The position numbers and the translations under genes were made by a program. From Polaribacter pectinis (GTDB lineage: Bacteria > Bacteroidota > Bacteroidia > Flavobacteriales > Flavobacteriaceae): DNA of 64,000 nt. Location: positions 124,001 to 188,000 of the forward strand of contig NZ_CP060695.1 of NCBI RefSeq assembly GCF_014352875.1, written 5' to 3'. The notes beneath the pieces are model-generated. The model saw nothing but the letters and a program-made list of their open reading frames with translations, was not told where the DNA came from and did no database searches. Positions 32,419-41,522 of the stretch are shown in pieces; the first letter of the stretch is position 1, and the number at the start of each line of letters is the position of its first letter.

Positions 32419-34344
32419 TTATTTTAATACAGAAAATTCAATTGTAGAATCTGTAAAAACTGTATGTGTCTGTGTTTTAAAATCTTTTTCGTCTGCTTTG
32501 TAAATATTATCTACATACGTTTGCGGATTTAAATCGATTAAAGGAAACCAAGTACTTTGTACTTGAATTTGTAGTTTATGACCTTTTTTAAACGTATGAA
32601 AAACATCTTGTAACTTTATATTTACATCCGTTTTTTTATTTGGAATAAAAGGTTCAGGATTCTCAAAACTATTTCTAAAACGTCCACGTAAAACTTCACT
32701 TCTAACCATTAAATGATAGTTACTCATTTTTAAATGATCTTGTAATTTATCATTTTCTTTATCAGTTACAATTTCTGAAGGATGCACATCAATCACCTTC
32801 ACAATCCAATCTGCTGCAGTTCCTGTAGTTGCTACTTTTAGTTTTGCCAAAATATCTCCAGCCAATGTGTAATCTTCCGTTAAAATATCCGTTTCAAAAA
32901 CCAAAACATCTGGTCTTCTTGCCGCAAAACGTTGGTCATCTGTCATGTATTTTCTTGGTGTAAAAACCGTTTTAATATCTTCAGAATAAGGAACAGGACG
33001 TTTTACATCACTAATAAAATCGATTTTTTTAGTGAATTTTCCATTATGAGTCTTTTTTAATTCTTGGTCAGAATTTAAGAAAAATGATTCTTTCTCAACA
33101 TTTTCTGGAGGCCAAGCATCGTAACTTTTCCATTCTTTCTTACCAGAATCAAAAACATACGCTTCAGGCAAACCAGAATTTTTATCTCCATTTCCTTTTA
33201 AGAAATGATTAAAGAATTTGGTTTCAATATTTTTTTGAAAATTTAAAGAAATTGAATCTCCAAAATAATAATTACCAACATAATTTTTCACAGTATTTCT
33301 TGCCCATTTTCCATGATCCCAAGGCCCAAAAACAAGTGTATTATAATTGTCTTTTCCGTTTTTTTCAATTCCTTTATAGGTTTCTAAAGGTCCATATAAA
33401 TCTTCTGCATCAAACCAACCACCAACAATCATAGTTGCTACTGTAGATGGAACTTTGTCCATATGTTGTATAATTCCTTTACTTTTCCAAACCGAATCGT
33501 AATTTGGGTGTTCTGTAATTTCTTTCCAGAAAAAATCGTCGATTCTATCTTTATTTTCAGCAGTTTTTACATCCAATTTATCATATTGAAAATATTCATT
33601 CAAGTTTTTTAAAGGGCCTTTATCCAAGAAAAACTGATATTGATCTTGCGAATTCATCTTCGGAAAAGAGTACCAAGCAGAATCTGTTGGTGTGTCTTTA
33701 TACGTTCCAAAAAGCGAAATCGCTCTAAAATAACTTAATAAAAATGCTCCATTATGATGAAAATCATCAAAGAAAAAATCGCCAATACAAGCTTGTGGAG
33801 AAGCCGCTTTTAATGCAGGATGTGCATCTATTGTAGAAACGGTTGCATAATGTCCAGGATAAGAAATTCCCCAAGTTCCAACATTTCCGTTGTTGTTTTC
33901 TACGTTTTTTACCAACCAATCAATCGTGTCATATGTATCAGAAACTTCATCAGATTCGTTTTCTTTTTTATTCGGAATATTAGCACGCATGTTATCATAC
34001 ACACCTTCACTCATCCAACGTCCACGCACATCTTGGTACACAACAATATTTCCTTCTTTCATTAAATGAACATTTGGGCCAATTTTGGTTTTCATTTTTC
34101 CTTCTCCATAAGGCGCAGAACTATAAGGCGTTCTCTGCATTAAAATCGGGTATTTTTTAGAAGTATCTTTAGGAGAATAAATGGTTGTGTAGAGCTTTGT
34201 ACCATCTCTCATTGTAATATTTACCTCTTTTTTAGTGTAATTATCGGTAACATACGTATCTTTTTTATCTTCTTTTTCCTTTGTAGGATTACAAGAACTG
34301 AAAAGAAATAGACTAAAAATGGTTAAAAGGAGAACTTTTTTCAT
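32419..34344 (-). CDS. CocE/NonD-family S15 hydrolase, lipoprotein
   Basis: Exported serine hydrolase of 641 aa with lipoprotein signal (lipobox FSSC, cysteine at 18). The alpha/beta-hydrolase domain begins near residue 40 and has the nucleophile elbow GISYPG with S161. The acid is probably in the GGWFDAEDLYG region, and the histidine in FGPWDHGKW. The C-terminal jelly-roll domain (about 420-641) has VFETDILTEDYTLAGDI and the closing QVQSTWFPLIDLNPQ typical of X-Pro dipeptidyl-peptidase C domains. Substrate class is esters, amides or peptides, not resolvable here. First gene of a minus-strand run. Confidence 0.9.
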   Translation of the reverse strand: MKKVLLLTIFSLFLFSSCNPTKEKEDKKDTYVTDNYTKKEVNITMRDGTKLYTTIYSPKDTSKKYPILMQRTPYSSAPYGEGKMKTKIGPNVHLMKEGNIVVYQDVRGRWMSEGVYDNMRANIPNKKENESDEVSDTYDTIDWLVKNVENNNGNVGTWGISYPGHYATVSTIDAHPALKAASPQACIGDFFFDDFHHNGAFLLSYFRAISLFGTYKDTPTDSAWYSFPKMNSQDQYQFFLDKGPLKNLNEYFQYDKLDVKTAENKDRIDDFFWKEITEHPNYDSVWKSKGIIQHMDKVPSTVATMIVGGWFDAEDLYGPLETYKGIEKNGKDNYNTLVFGPWDHGKWARNTVKNYVGNYYFGDSISLNFQKNIETKFFNHFLKGNGDKNSGLPEAYVFDSGKKEWKSYDAWPPENVEKESFFLNSDQELKKTHNGKFTKKIDFISDVKRPVPYSEDIKTVFTPRKYMTDDQRFAARRPDVLVFETDILTEDYTLAGDILAKLKVATTGTAADWIVKVIDVHPSEIVTDKENDKLQDHLKMSNYHLMVRSEVLRGRFRNSFENPEPFIPNKKTDVNIKLQDVFHTFKKGHKLQIQVQSTWFPLIDLNPQTYVDNIYKADEKDFKTQTHTVFTDSTIEFSVLK

Positions 34345-34431
34345 GTTAAGTTAAATTAGTTTGGCATAAATCTACGAAACTAAAAAGAGTTGTGTAAAAT
34401 TCTTTTGTTAAAATGATTTCTATTTTTATTA

Positions 34432-34520
34432 GAAGCTATTTCCAGCTTTACGTTATATCTTTTTGTGAAAAACAAAAAGGATGCCACTTCAATCTGGGCT
34501 AAACCTGTTTGCAAACTTTA
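34432..34520 (-). repeat. Dispersed structured element, copy 4 (inverted)
   Basis: Reverse orientation relative to copies 1-3 and 5. On the minus strand the 5' arm reads GCAAACAGGTTTAGCCCAG and the 3' arm AAAGCTGGAAATAGCTT. CCAG pairs with CTGG as in copies 2 and 5, while the apical hairpin (GGCATCCTTTTTG / CAAAAAGATAT) is of the copy 1/3 type. It lies between divergent genes (S15 hydrolase and DJ-1 family). This hybrid combination shows that the two variable parts evolve independently. Confidence 0.8.
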
Positions 34521-34611
34521 AAGAATTAGAATAATTACGGTATTTTAAAAGAATTTATAAGCTAAAAATATCTAAAACTCAATGATTTTAGATATTTAAA
34601 AAAGGAAACAC

Positions 34612-34619
34612 TAATTTTG
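34612..34619 (+). promoter_or_regulatory. -7 promoter box of the DJ-1-family gene
   Basis: TAATTTTG matches TAnnTTTG, 18 bp before the ATG at 34638. Confidence 0.5.
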
Positions 34620-34637
34620 TGAAAAACATTTTAGAAG

Positions 34638-35369
34638 ATGAATAAATTCCTTTACATAATAGGTTTAATGCTGTTTATTGGTTGTGTTTCCAAAGTTGAA
34701 GACACAAAAAGCACAACAGTAGAAAAAACGTTTCCGAAATTAGAAAAAGACAGATACAATGTTGCTTTCCTAATTATGGATGGGACTTTTAATACAGAAC
34801 TAACTGCACCATTTGATATTTTTCAGCATACTATTTTTAGAAAGAATATTAAAGCGATGAATGTTTTTACTGTAGCAAATACAGACAAACCAATTACTAC
34901 TTTCGAAGGAATGCGAATTCTACCTGACTTTAATTATTTAAAAGATTCGTTACCAAAAATCGATATTTTAGTAGTTCCATCTGCAGAGCATCATTTAGAT
35001 TCCGATTTAGAAGACAAAGCTATGATTGACTTTGTACAAAAAGTAGATAAAGAAGCAATTTACGTTACTTCTCATTGCGATGGCGCATTTGTTTTGGCAA
35101 AAGCAGGGTTATTAGAAGACAAAGTTTCCACAACTTTTCCTTCTGACATCGATAAAATGAGAGAAATGTTCCCAACTTTAGATGTTAGAAAAGACGTTTT
35201 ATTTGTCCACGATGGAAAATATATAACGTCAGCTGGTGGTGCAAAATCGTTTGAAGCGGCATTGTATTTATGTGAGTTTTTATACGGTAAAGAAGTAACA
35301 AAATCGTTGGCTGGTGGTTTGGTTATAGATTGGGAATTAGAGAATGTTCCTCATTTGATTGTTGAGTAA
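34638..35369 (+). CDS. DJ-1/PfpI-family lipoprotein
   Basis: A 243-aa protein with lipoprotein signal (lipobox FIGC, C16) and a DJ-1/PfpI domain (about 40-230). The nucleophile-elbow cysteine is C147 in TSHCDGAFVLAKAG, with an acidic partner region around AELTAPFD-like sequence (residues 54-61). The closing ITSAGGAKSFEAALYLCEFLYG matches AraC-like sensor domains of the superfamily. Activity (glyoxalase, amidase or sensor) is not predictable. Export as a lipoprotein is unusual for the family, since most members are cytoplasmic. Confidence 0.82.
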   Translation: MNKFLYIIGLMLFIGCVSKVEDTKSTTVEKTFPKLEKDRYNVAFLIMDGTFNTELTAPFDIFQHTIFRKNIKAMNVFTVANTDKPITTFEGMRILPDFNYLKDSLPKIDILVVPSAEHHLDSDLEDKAMIDFVQKVDKEAIYVTSHCDGAFVLAKAGLLEDKVSTTFPSDIDKMREMFPTLDVRKDVLFVHDGKYITSAGGAKSFEAALYLCEFLYGKEVTKSLAGGLVIDWELENVPHLIVE

Positions 35370-35388
35370 TTACTGATTTGGGAATATT

Positions 35389-35493
35389 GCTATAAGTTAG
35401 CAAACAAGTTTAGCCCAGATTGAACGGTTTGTTTGAGCTCTTTTTATTCTTTTTTGAATAAAAAAAGCGAGTAGTGAAAGCTGGAAATAGCTT
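35389..35493 (+). repeat. Dispersed structured element, copy 5
   Basis: Near-identical to copy 2. 5' arm AGCAAACAAGTTTAGCCCAG (from 35399), 3' arm AAAGCTGGAAATAGCTT, apical hairpin around TTTTTATTC / GAATAAAAAAAG. CCAG/CTGG are complementary, and outer GCTAT / ATAGC can also pair. Lies between the DJ-1-family gene and ygiQ, both + strand. Confidence 0.8.
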
Positions 35494-35570
35494 CAAAAAA
35501 ATATAAAACTTAATTTAATATTTCTGATTCACTTTTCTGAATTAAACGTTTTTTTCAAATAAAATTCTCG

Positions 35571-35578
35571 TATTTTTG
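35571..35578 (+). promoter_or_regulatory. -7 promoter box of ygiQ; near-leaderless transcript
   Basis: TATTTTTG ends 6 bp before the ATG at 35585. With the usual distance from box to start site, translation would begin at or within a few bases of the mRNA 5' end. Confidence 0.5.
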
Positions 35579-35584
35579 CAAACT

Positions 35585-37549
35585 ATGCAAGAAACAAATA
35601 AACATCAATTAACAGACTGGTTGCCAACAACAAACAAGGAAGTAAAAATTCGTGGTTGGGAGGAATTGGACGTGATTTTATTTAGTGGAGATGCGTATGT
35701 GGATCATCCGTCATTTGGGCCAGCTGTAATTGGAAGAATTTTAGAAAGTTACGGTTTAAGAGTGGCAATTGTGCCACAACCAAGTGTGAATGATAACTTG
35801 CAAGATTTCGAAAAATTAGGAAAACCAAGATTGTTTTTTGGAGTAACTGGTGGTTGTATGGATCCAATGGTTTCTAATTATACAGCAAGTAAAAAACGTA
35901 GAGATAAAGATGCATACACACCTAATGGTGATAAGGGTTTTAGACCTGATTATGCAACTTCGGTTTACTCAAAAATATTAAAAGAAAAATTCCCAGAAGT
36001 GCCAGTTTTAATTGGTGGAATTGAAGCTTCTTTAAGACGTGTAACGCATTACGATTACTGGTCTGATAAGTTGTTGCCAACGATTTTAGAAACGTCGAAA
36101 GCTGACATGTTAGTCTATGGAATGGGCGAACAACCTTTGCGTGAAATTGTAGAATTATTGCAAAAAGGTGTTCCGTTTTCGAGCTTAAAAAACATAAAAC
36201 AAACCGCTGTTTTTATTGATACAAAAACAGAAAAAATGCCGGTTGTAAATGATTGGGATGATGTTACAATCAACTCTCATGAGGCATGTTTGAAAGATAA
36301 AAAAACATTTGCTTCGAACTTTAAAACGATTGAACAAGAATCGAATAAGTTAAAAGCAAGAAGAATTTTGCAGGAAGTTGCTGGAAAAACGTTAATGATA
36401 AATCCGCCTTTTCCAACAATGACAGAAAAGGAAATTGATGGTTCTTTCGATTTGCCTTTTACACGTTTACCACATCCAAAATATAACAAACGTGGACCAA
36501 TACCTGCGTTTGAAATGATAAAATTCTCGATAAATATTCACAGAGGATGTTTTGGTGGTTGTAGTTTTTGTACAATATCTGCGCATCAAGGAAAATTTAT
36601 TGCGAGTAGAAGTCAAGAATCGGTTTTAAAAGAAATTGATAAAGTGGCAAATATGCCAGACTTTAAAGGGTATTTATCTGATATTGGTGGACCTTCTGCA
36701 AATATGTATCAGATGAAAGGAAAAGTACAATCTATTTGTGACAAATGTGTTGCACCAAGTTGTATTTCGCCAGTGATTTGTTCTAATTTAGATACCTCTC
36801 ACAAACCTTTAACGGAGTTGTATCAAGCAGTTGATAAACATCCGAAAATTAAAAAATCTTTTATTGGAAGTGGAATTCGACATGATATGTTGGTGCCAGA
36901 ATTCAATAAAAATGCAGACCCAAAAGAGTTGGATGCATACACAGAAGAAGTAATGACAAAACACGTTTCTGGTCGTTTAAAAGTAGCACCAGAACATACT
37001 TCTGACCCAGTTTTAAAGTTGATGCGTAAACCTTCTTTTAAATATTTTCACATGTTTAAAGAGCGTTTTGATAAGATAAATATCAAGAAGAAATTGAATC
37101 TTCAATTGATTCCTTATTTTATCTCAAGTCATCCTGCTAGTGAAGTAGAAGATATGGCAAATTTGGCAGCTGAAACGAAAGATATGGGTTTTCAATTGGA
37201 ACAAGTTCAGGGTTTTACGCCAACTCCAATGACAGTTGCAACAGTTATTTATTATTCAGGATATCATCCTTATACTTTAAAACCAACTAAAACTCCAAAA
37301 ACAAAAAAGGAGCGTGAAGACCAACATAAATTTTTCTTTTGGTATAAAAAAGAAAACAAAGATTGGATTCGTAACACCTTAAATAAGGTTGGTAGACAAG
37401 ATTTATTGAAAAAATTATTACCAGAGACTAATTCTTGGAAAAAGAACAAACAAGCAAAAGAAACTAAAAATACTTTTGATGATGCTGTGCCTTTTAATAG
37501 AAGAAAAAAGAAGGTGAGTAGAGCGCCTAAAAGTAAGAAGAGGAGGTAA
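35585..37549 (+). CDS. ygiQ: YgiQ-family radical SAM protein
   Basis: A 654-aa radical S-adenosylmethionine enzyme of the YgiQ family, function not established. The iron-sulfur motif CFGGCSFC has cysteines 322, 326 and 329. An N-terminal UPF0313/DUF3362-type domain (about 20-310) begins WLPTT and includes DYWSDKLLPTILETSKADML. The C-terminal end is very basic (many KKK runs). I start at ATG 35585 because the TTG nine bases upstream lies inside the -7 promoter box. Another cysteine cluster, CDKCVAPSC, follows at about residues 385-393, as in YgiQ relatives. Confidence 0.92.
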   Translation: MQETNKHQLTDWLPTTNKEVKIRGWEELDVILFSGDAYVDHPSFGPAVIGRILESYGLRVAIVPQPSVNDNLQDFEKLGKPRLFFGVTGGCMDPMVSNYTASKKRRDKDAYTPNGDKGFRPDYATSVYSKILKEKFPEVPVLIGGIEASLRRVTHYDYWSDKLLPTILETSKADMLVYGMGEQPLREIVELLQKGVPFSSLKNIKQTAVFIDTKTEKMPVVNDWDDVTINSHEACLKDKKTFASNFKTIEQESNKLKARRILQEVAGKTLMINPPFPTMTEKEIDGSFDLPFTRLPHPKYNKRGPIPAFEMIKFSINIHRGCFGGCSFCTISAHQGKFIASRSQESVLKEIDKVANMPDFKGYLSDIGGPSANMYQMKGKVQSICDKCVAPSCISPVICSNLDTSHKPLTELYQAVDKHPKIKKSFIGSGIRHDMLVPEFNKNADPKELDAYTEEVMTKHVSGRLKVAPEHTSDPVLKLMRKPSFKYFHMFKERFDKINIKKKLNLQLIPYFISSHPASEVEDMANLAAETKDMGFQLEQVQGFTPTPMTVATVIYYSGYHPYTLKPTKTPKTKKEREDQHKFFFWYKKENKDWIRNTLNKVGRQDLLKKLLPETNSWKKNKQAKETKNTFDDAVPFNRRKKKVSRAPKSKKRR

Positions 37550-37619
37550 GTTAAATTTTTAGGAAAGAAAATTATAAATTTATTTACCAAACTTGTAATT
37601 AAACATGCAAAACAAATAA

Positions 37620-39077
37620 TTAAAGGTCTTTTGTTTCTCTATGTTTTCCTCTTGGGCCATCACCTTTATAAAGTACAATTTCAGAATGTAATAATTGTGC
37701 AGCTTCAGCAGAACTTTTTACTTTAGAAGAACTACGTTTTATCATTTCTTCTTCAAAAGTGGCTAATACAGTTTTTCTAATTCCAATTTCTTTCCATTTA
37801 GATGATGCTTTGCATTTTTTTGCAATTATTCTTGCTAATGATAATGCATCTAACAATGCTTGGTTTGCACCTTGTCCTTTAAACGGACTCATTGGGTGAG
37901 CAGCATCACCAATTAGTGTAACTTTTTCAGCTTTTTCTAATAACTCTGGCTTCAACAATTCTCTGTCATATACAGGATAACCAGAAATTTCATTCTCTTG
38001 AGTAGCTGCAATAATTTGAGGAATTGGTTTGTGCCATTGTGTTCTTTTACAAGCTTCTTCTTTAAGTGCTTTTGTTCCTCTAAGATTTAATTCTTTTGCT
38101 TCTTTTTCTGACAAAGGGAAACTTAACTGCCACATAATTGCTTCCGAAGAATAAGGCATCATATAAATTCTTTCATTTCCATTTGCTGTTTGAAAAACGG
38201 TAGCAGAATCTAATAAAGGACTTTCAATATTTTTTAGAGAATTTAATGGACAAATACCTAAAATAACAATACAGCCAAGATAACGCAAAGGTGTTTTTTC
38301 TTCACCAATTAATAGTTTTCTTACTGTACTTCTAATTCCATCTGCTCCAACAACAAGATCTACTTTTGTGCTTTTTATGTCGTTATTTACTCTGAAATTT
38401 AAAGTTATATTTTCTTCAGACTCTTTAAAATCTACTAATTGATGTCCCCATTTTACAACATTTTTTTCACCTAATTGTTCTAACAAAGCCAAACGTAAAG
38501 CTTGTCTTGCAATATGAATATTAGTTCTTTTAGGAGATGATTTAGCGTCAGATCTTCCCCATTTTCTAATTCCCCATTCGCCAATGACTTCTCCTTCTGT
38601 TGTATGCACTATATGTTTGGTAGAGGTTACACCATTTTCTAAAGAAACAATCCCTAATCTTGCCATAGCTTTACTGGCTTGCTGTAAAGTAAGTCCATAA
38701 CCTTGAGAACGTTCTTGAAAATTACTGTCTCTTTCATAAAGTGTAAAAGGTATTTTACGATGTAAACAAGCTACAGCTAATGCAACGCCACCAATTCCAC
38801 CACCAATAATAGCAATATGTGGGAGGTTTTCTTTGTCAGCTTTAGGTAGAGTAGAAGAGGAAACTAAACCAGATCCATTACAATTTGGACAAGTAGATAT
38901 TTGTGCTTTTGGAAGTTTTGGCACTTTACCTTCAGAATTTGTTTTCTCAAATTGAGTTAAAGCTTCTTGGTATTTTAATTTCGCTTTTTTACGAACGCTT
39001 TTAATTTTTTGACCAAACCCTTTACAATCTGAACAAATAACCCAATTTTGTTTTTTATTTTTCTCTTTTTCCAGCTT
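37620..39077 (-). CDS. FAD-dependent monooxygenase with N-terminal CxxCxGxG zinc motif pair
   Basis: Flavoprotein hydroxylase. The FAD-binding loop AIIGGGIGGVALAVA and the later GDAAHPMSPFKGQGANQALLDA motif mark the PHBH-type family (434 residues when counted from the GTG at 38924). The frame stays open upstream of that GTG to 39083 and encodes a second CxxCxGxG motif (CSDCKGFG) that pairs with the CPNCNGSG after the GTG, as in DnaJ zinc domains. I therefore extend the gene. No ATG, GTG, TTG or CTG exists there; the first possible codon is ATA at 39077, so the true start or a start mutation is uncertain. Stop at 37620 is secure. Confidence 0.75.
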   Translation of the reverse strand, partial: KLEKEKNKKQNWVICSDCKGFGQKIKSVRKKAKLKYQEALTQFEKTNSEGKVPKLPKAQISTCPNCNGSGLVSSSTLPKADKENLPHIAIIGGGIGGVALAVACLHRKIPFTLYERDSNFQERSQGYGLTLQQASKAMARLGIVSLENGVTSTKHIVHTTEGEVIGEWGIRKWGRSDAKSSPKRTNIHIARQALRLALLEQLGEKNVVKWGHQLVDFKESEENITLNFRVNNDIKSTKVDLVVGADGIRSTVRKLLIGEEKTPLRYLGCIVILGICPLNSLKNIESPLLDSATVFQTANGNERIYMMPYSSEAIMWQLSFPLSEKEAKELNLRGTKALKEEACKRTQWHKPIPQIIAATQENEISGYPVYDRELLKPELLEKAEKVTLIGDAAHPMSPFKGQGANQALLDALSLARIIAKKCKASSKWKEIGIRKTVLATFEEEMIKRSSSKVKSSAEAAQLLHSEIVLYKGDGPRGKHRETKDL

Positions 39078-39109
39078 ATTTTCTTTTATCCAGTTTAGAA
39101 TTTATACGA

Positions 39110-39931
39110 TTATTTCTTTACTGCAATCATCATATGAGGACTAAAAGGTAATAAATACTCATCATTTTGAGTGATTTTTTGCAACTCTTTTAAAGTCTTC
39201 GATTTCTTTTTATCTAGCATATTTACAAAATATTCGCTGTCTAACCAAATTAAACTTTCCACAGCAAATAAGTTGATAAAATCTAAATCTTGTTCTAAAA
39301 ACTCTTCCTTTAAATCTTGTGGTTTGTGATAATATGCATCAGCCAACAAAAAAGGGAAATCTTTTGGAGCATTATGAATTCCTGTAGTTAATTCTTCTTT
39401 ACACATATCAAAAAAAGAGTTGGCATGAATCATTCCATTCATTAAACCAACCAAAGTAGAAGCAGTGTAATTAATTGCAAAACCCAAAATAATTCCGCCT
39501 TTTTTTAAAACTCTTTTTGCTTCTAAAATAGCGTGAATTCTATCTTCTCTTTTTTGCAAATGATATAAAGGTCCATGAAGAATTACTAAATCCGCAGAAT
39601 TATCTTTGTAAGGCAATTTTGTAGCTTCACCAATTGTTACTGAAAACGGATTCTGAAGTTTTTTTGCTCTTTTTTCAGCTAATTTAATGTGTTTTAAAAC
39701 GGGCTCAATTAATTGAACTTTATGACCTTTGTTTGAAAGCCATTCAGCGTATTTTCCTGTTCCTCCACCAACATCAATGATGGTAGATTTTTTGTTTTTA
39801 ATATGAAGTTCTATAAGTTCTTTTATACGTTCAAATTCAAAAATTCCCATTCCTTTTTCAAGACGAGTTTCTTCTGAAGCTTTGTTGTAAAAGTTTTCTA
39901 ATTCTCTGCTGATTAATTGTTTATTCTTCAC
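39110..39931 (-). CDS. Class I SAM-dependent methyltransferase
   Basis: A 273-aa methyltransferase with motif I IDVGGGTGKYAEWLSNKGHKV (about residues 45-65, glycine-rich SAM loop), a later acidic D in DLVILHGPLYHL and KRVLKKGGIILGFAI as motif III-like strand. The substrate is unknown. It starts with GTG at 39931. It ends 33 bp before the open frame of the FAD monooxygenase begins and is probably co-transcribed with it, suggesting tailoring of a small molecule (inference). Confidence 0.85.
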   Translation of the reverse strand: MKNKQLISRELENFYNKASEETRLEKGMGIFEFERIKELIELHIKNKKSTIIDVGGGTGKYAEWLSNKGHKVQLIEPVLKHIKLAEKRAKKLQNPFSVTIGEATKLPYKDNSADLVILHGPLYHLQKREDRIHAILEAKRVLKKGGIILGFAINYTASTLVGLMNGMIHANSFFDMCKEELTTGIHNAPKDFPFLLADAYYHKPQDLKEEFLEQDLDFINLFAVESLIWLDSEYFVNMLDKKKSKTLKELQKITQNDEYLLPFSPHMMIAVKK

Positions 39932-39966
39932 CTTACCTATTTAAAGGATAAAAGTACTTAAATTAT

Positions 39967-40014
39967 CGTGAAAAAACGGATTGCTTCGTCATTCTTACTC
40001 GCAAAGTCGAAATA
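39967..40014. repeat. Possible remnant of a dispersed GATTGCTTCGTC-type repeat
   Basis: The stretch CGGATTGCTTCGTCATTCTT followed by ACTCGCAAAGTCG resembles a common intergenic repeat of Bacteroidota in which GATTGCTTCGTC and CGCAATGAC alternate. Only one partial copy is seen here, so this is weak. Confidence 0.3.
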
Positions 40015-40902
40015 TTATTTTACATGTTTCTTAAAGAATGCGATGGTTCTTTCCCATGATAAATCTGCAGCTTCTTCATCATATCTTGGGGTTGTATTGT
40101 TATGAAAACCATGATTTACGTCTGGGTAAAAATGCGCTTCATGTACAATATTATTTGCTTTTAAAATTTTCTCAAAAGCTGGCCAACCTTCATTCACTCT
40201 TTTATCTAAACCAGCATATTGTAATAATAAAGGCGCTTTAATTTTTACAGCATCTTCCTTTTCTGGTTGTCTACCATAGTAAGGAACTGCAGCTGCTAAA
40301 TCAGGAATTTTTACAGCCATCATATTAGAAATCCAACCACCAAAACAGAAACCAACTACACCAATTTTTCCATTACAATTTTCGTGATTTTTAAGATAAT
40401 TATAACCAGCAATAAAATCTTCTAACATTTCATTTCTATCTCTCTTTTTCTGCATTGCTCTTCCTTCATCATCATTTCCTGGATAACCACCCAAAGGCGC
40501 CAAAGCATCTGGAGCAAGTGTTATAAAACCTTCTAAAGCAGCTCTTCTACCAACGTCTTTAATATAAGGATTCAATCCACGGTTTTCGTGAACAACAATA
40601 ATTCCAGGTAATTTTCCTTTGGTATCTTTAGGAATAGAAAGTAAACCTTTCATCTTTTTTCCGCCTTTTGGCGATTCATAATGAATAGTTTCCGATTTTA
40701 ATCTTGGGTCATTTGGTTGTACCAAAATAGAATCCATATAATTAGGCGAAATAAAACTCAATAAAGCAGGTAATGTAATTGCGCCAACTGCAAATAAAGA
40801 TAGTTTTTGTAGAAACTGTTTTCTATCTATTTTGTTGTGTGCATAATCGTCATATAAATCAAATACTTCTTGACTAATATCTTCTTTCTTAAGTTCTTTC
40901 AT
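40015..40902 (-). CDS. Dienelactone hydrolase family protein with N-terminal anchor
   Basis: Alpha/beta hydrolase of 295 aa. The nucleophile motif [10 protein letters not shown] carries C186. E106 (HENRGLNP), D233 (GLDKRVN) and H264 (DVNHGF) complete the dienelactone-hydrolase-type site. The first 55 residues carry a basic segment ([10 protein letters not shown], resembling a twin-arginine-like motif with RK instead of RR) before a hydrophobic stretch, so it may be membrane anchored or exported. It probably cleaves lactones or esters; the substrate is unknown. Its neighbour across a short gap is sigZ. Confidence 0.87.
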   Translation of the reverse strand: MKELKKEDISQEVFDLYDDYAHNKIDRKQFLQKLSLFAVGAITLPALLSFISPNYMDSILVQPNDPRLKSETIHYESPKGGKKMKGLLSIPKDTKGKLPGIIVVHENRGLNPYIKDVGRRAALEGFITLAPDALAPLGGYPGNDDEGRAMQKKRDRNEMLEDFIAGYNYLKNHENCNGKIGVVGFCFGGWISNMMAVKIPDLAAAVPYYGRQPEKEDAVKIKAPLLLQYAGLDKRVNEGWPAFEKILKANNIVHEAHFYPDVNHGFHNNTTPRYDEEAADLSWERTIAFFKKHVK

Positions 40903-40960
40903 CTTTTAGGTAATTTAATGTTACCAAGATAAATAAAAAATGAAGAAATACTTTGTTAAA

Positions 40961-41506
40961 TTAATTACAAACTTTACAATCTGCTTTATCTTGAATTTCC
41001 CCAACTAAATTCCCTTCTTCATTCATTACAAAACCACAACAATCCATAAAACCTTGTGCGATTAATTTTCGTGCTCTTTGAATTTGAGATTTTGTAGTAG
41101 GTAAGGTTTGTTTTAATTGATCTGCAACTTCTTGTTGTTTCAAACCTTTTATGTCAGATAAAAATAAAGGAGTTCTATATTTCTTTGGAAGTGTGTTTAA
41201 AATACCACGTAAACAATCTTGTTCTGTGTGTTTGTTTTTATTGATTTCAGATTCAGTCTCTGTTTCTAAATCTGCTATTTCAAAAGTTTTGTTTGTTGAT
41301 TTCCAGTAATCTAATATTGAGTTTCGAGCAATAGTAAAACACCAAGATTTTAATTTACTATCATCTTTTAAGGTGTGCAATTTTGTGTGAATTTTCAAAA
41401 AAGTGTCTTGTAAAAGATCATCAGCAATGGTGATATTTTTCACTTTGCTGATGATGAATTTTTGTAAATCTAAATGATGTTTTGTCCAAACTTGGTTTGT
41501 GGTCAT
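40961..41506 (-). CDS. sigZ: RNA polymerase sigma factor SigZ (ECF)
   Basis: ECF-type sigma factor of 181 aa. Region 2 contains DLLQDTFLKIHTKLHTL and LKSWCFTIARNSILDYW (about 30-70). Region 4 is LPKKYRTPLFLSDIKGLKQQEVADQL (about 110-135). The C-terminus carries a cysteine-containing tail, DCCGFVMNEEG and DCKVCN, typical of SigZ and possibly metal- or redox-sensing. No anti-sigma gene is visible. The 35-aa cysteine-rich peptide gene lies about 90 bp upstream on the same strand, separated by a hairpin repeat. Confidence 0.9.
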   Translation of the reverse strand: MTTNQVWTKHHLDLQKFIISKVKNITIADDLLQDTFLKIHTKLHTLKDDSKLKSWCFTIARNSILDYWKSTNKTFEIADLETETESEINKNKHTEQDCLRGILNTLPKKYRTPLFLSDIKGLKQQEVADQLKQTLPTTKSQIQRARKLIAQGFMDCCGFVMNEEGNLVGEIQDKADCKVCN

Positions 41507-41522
41507 TCCTTATTTTTGTTTT

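Noticed and set aside
10950..35493. Repeat copies as insertion sequences or a CRISPR array
   Set aside because: No transposase, no regular spacing, no spacers; copies are isolated between genes.
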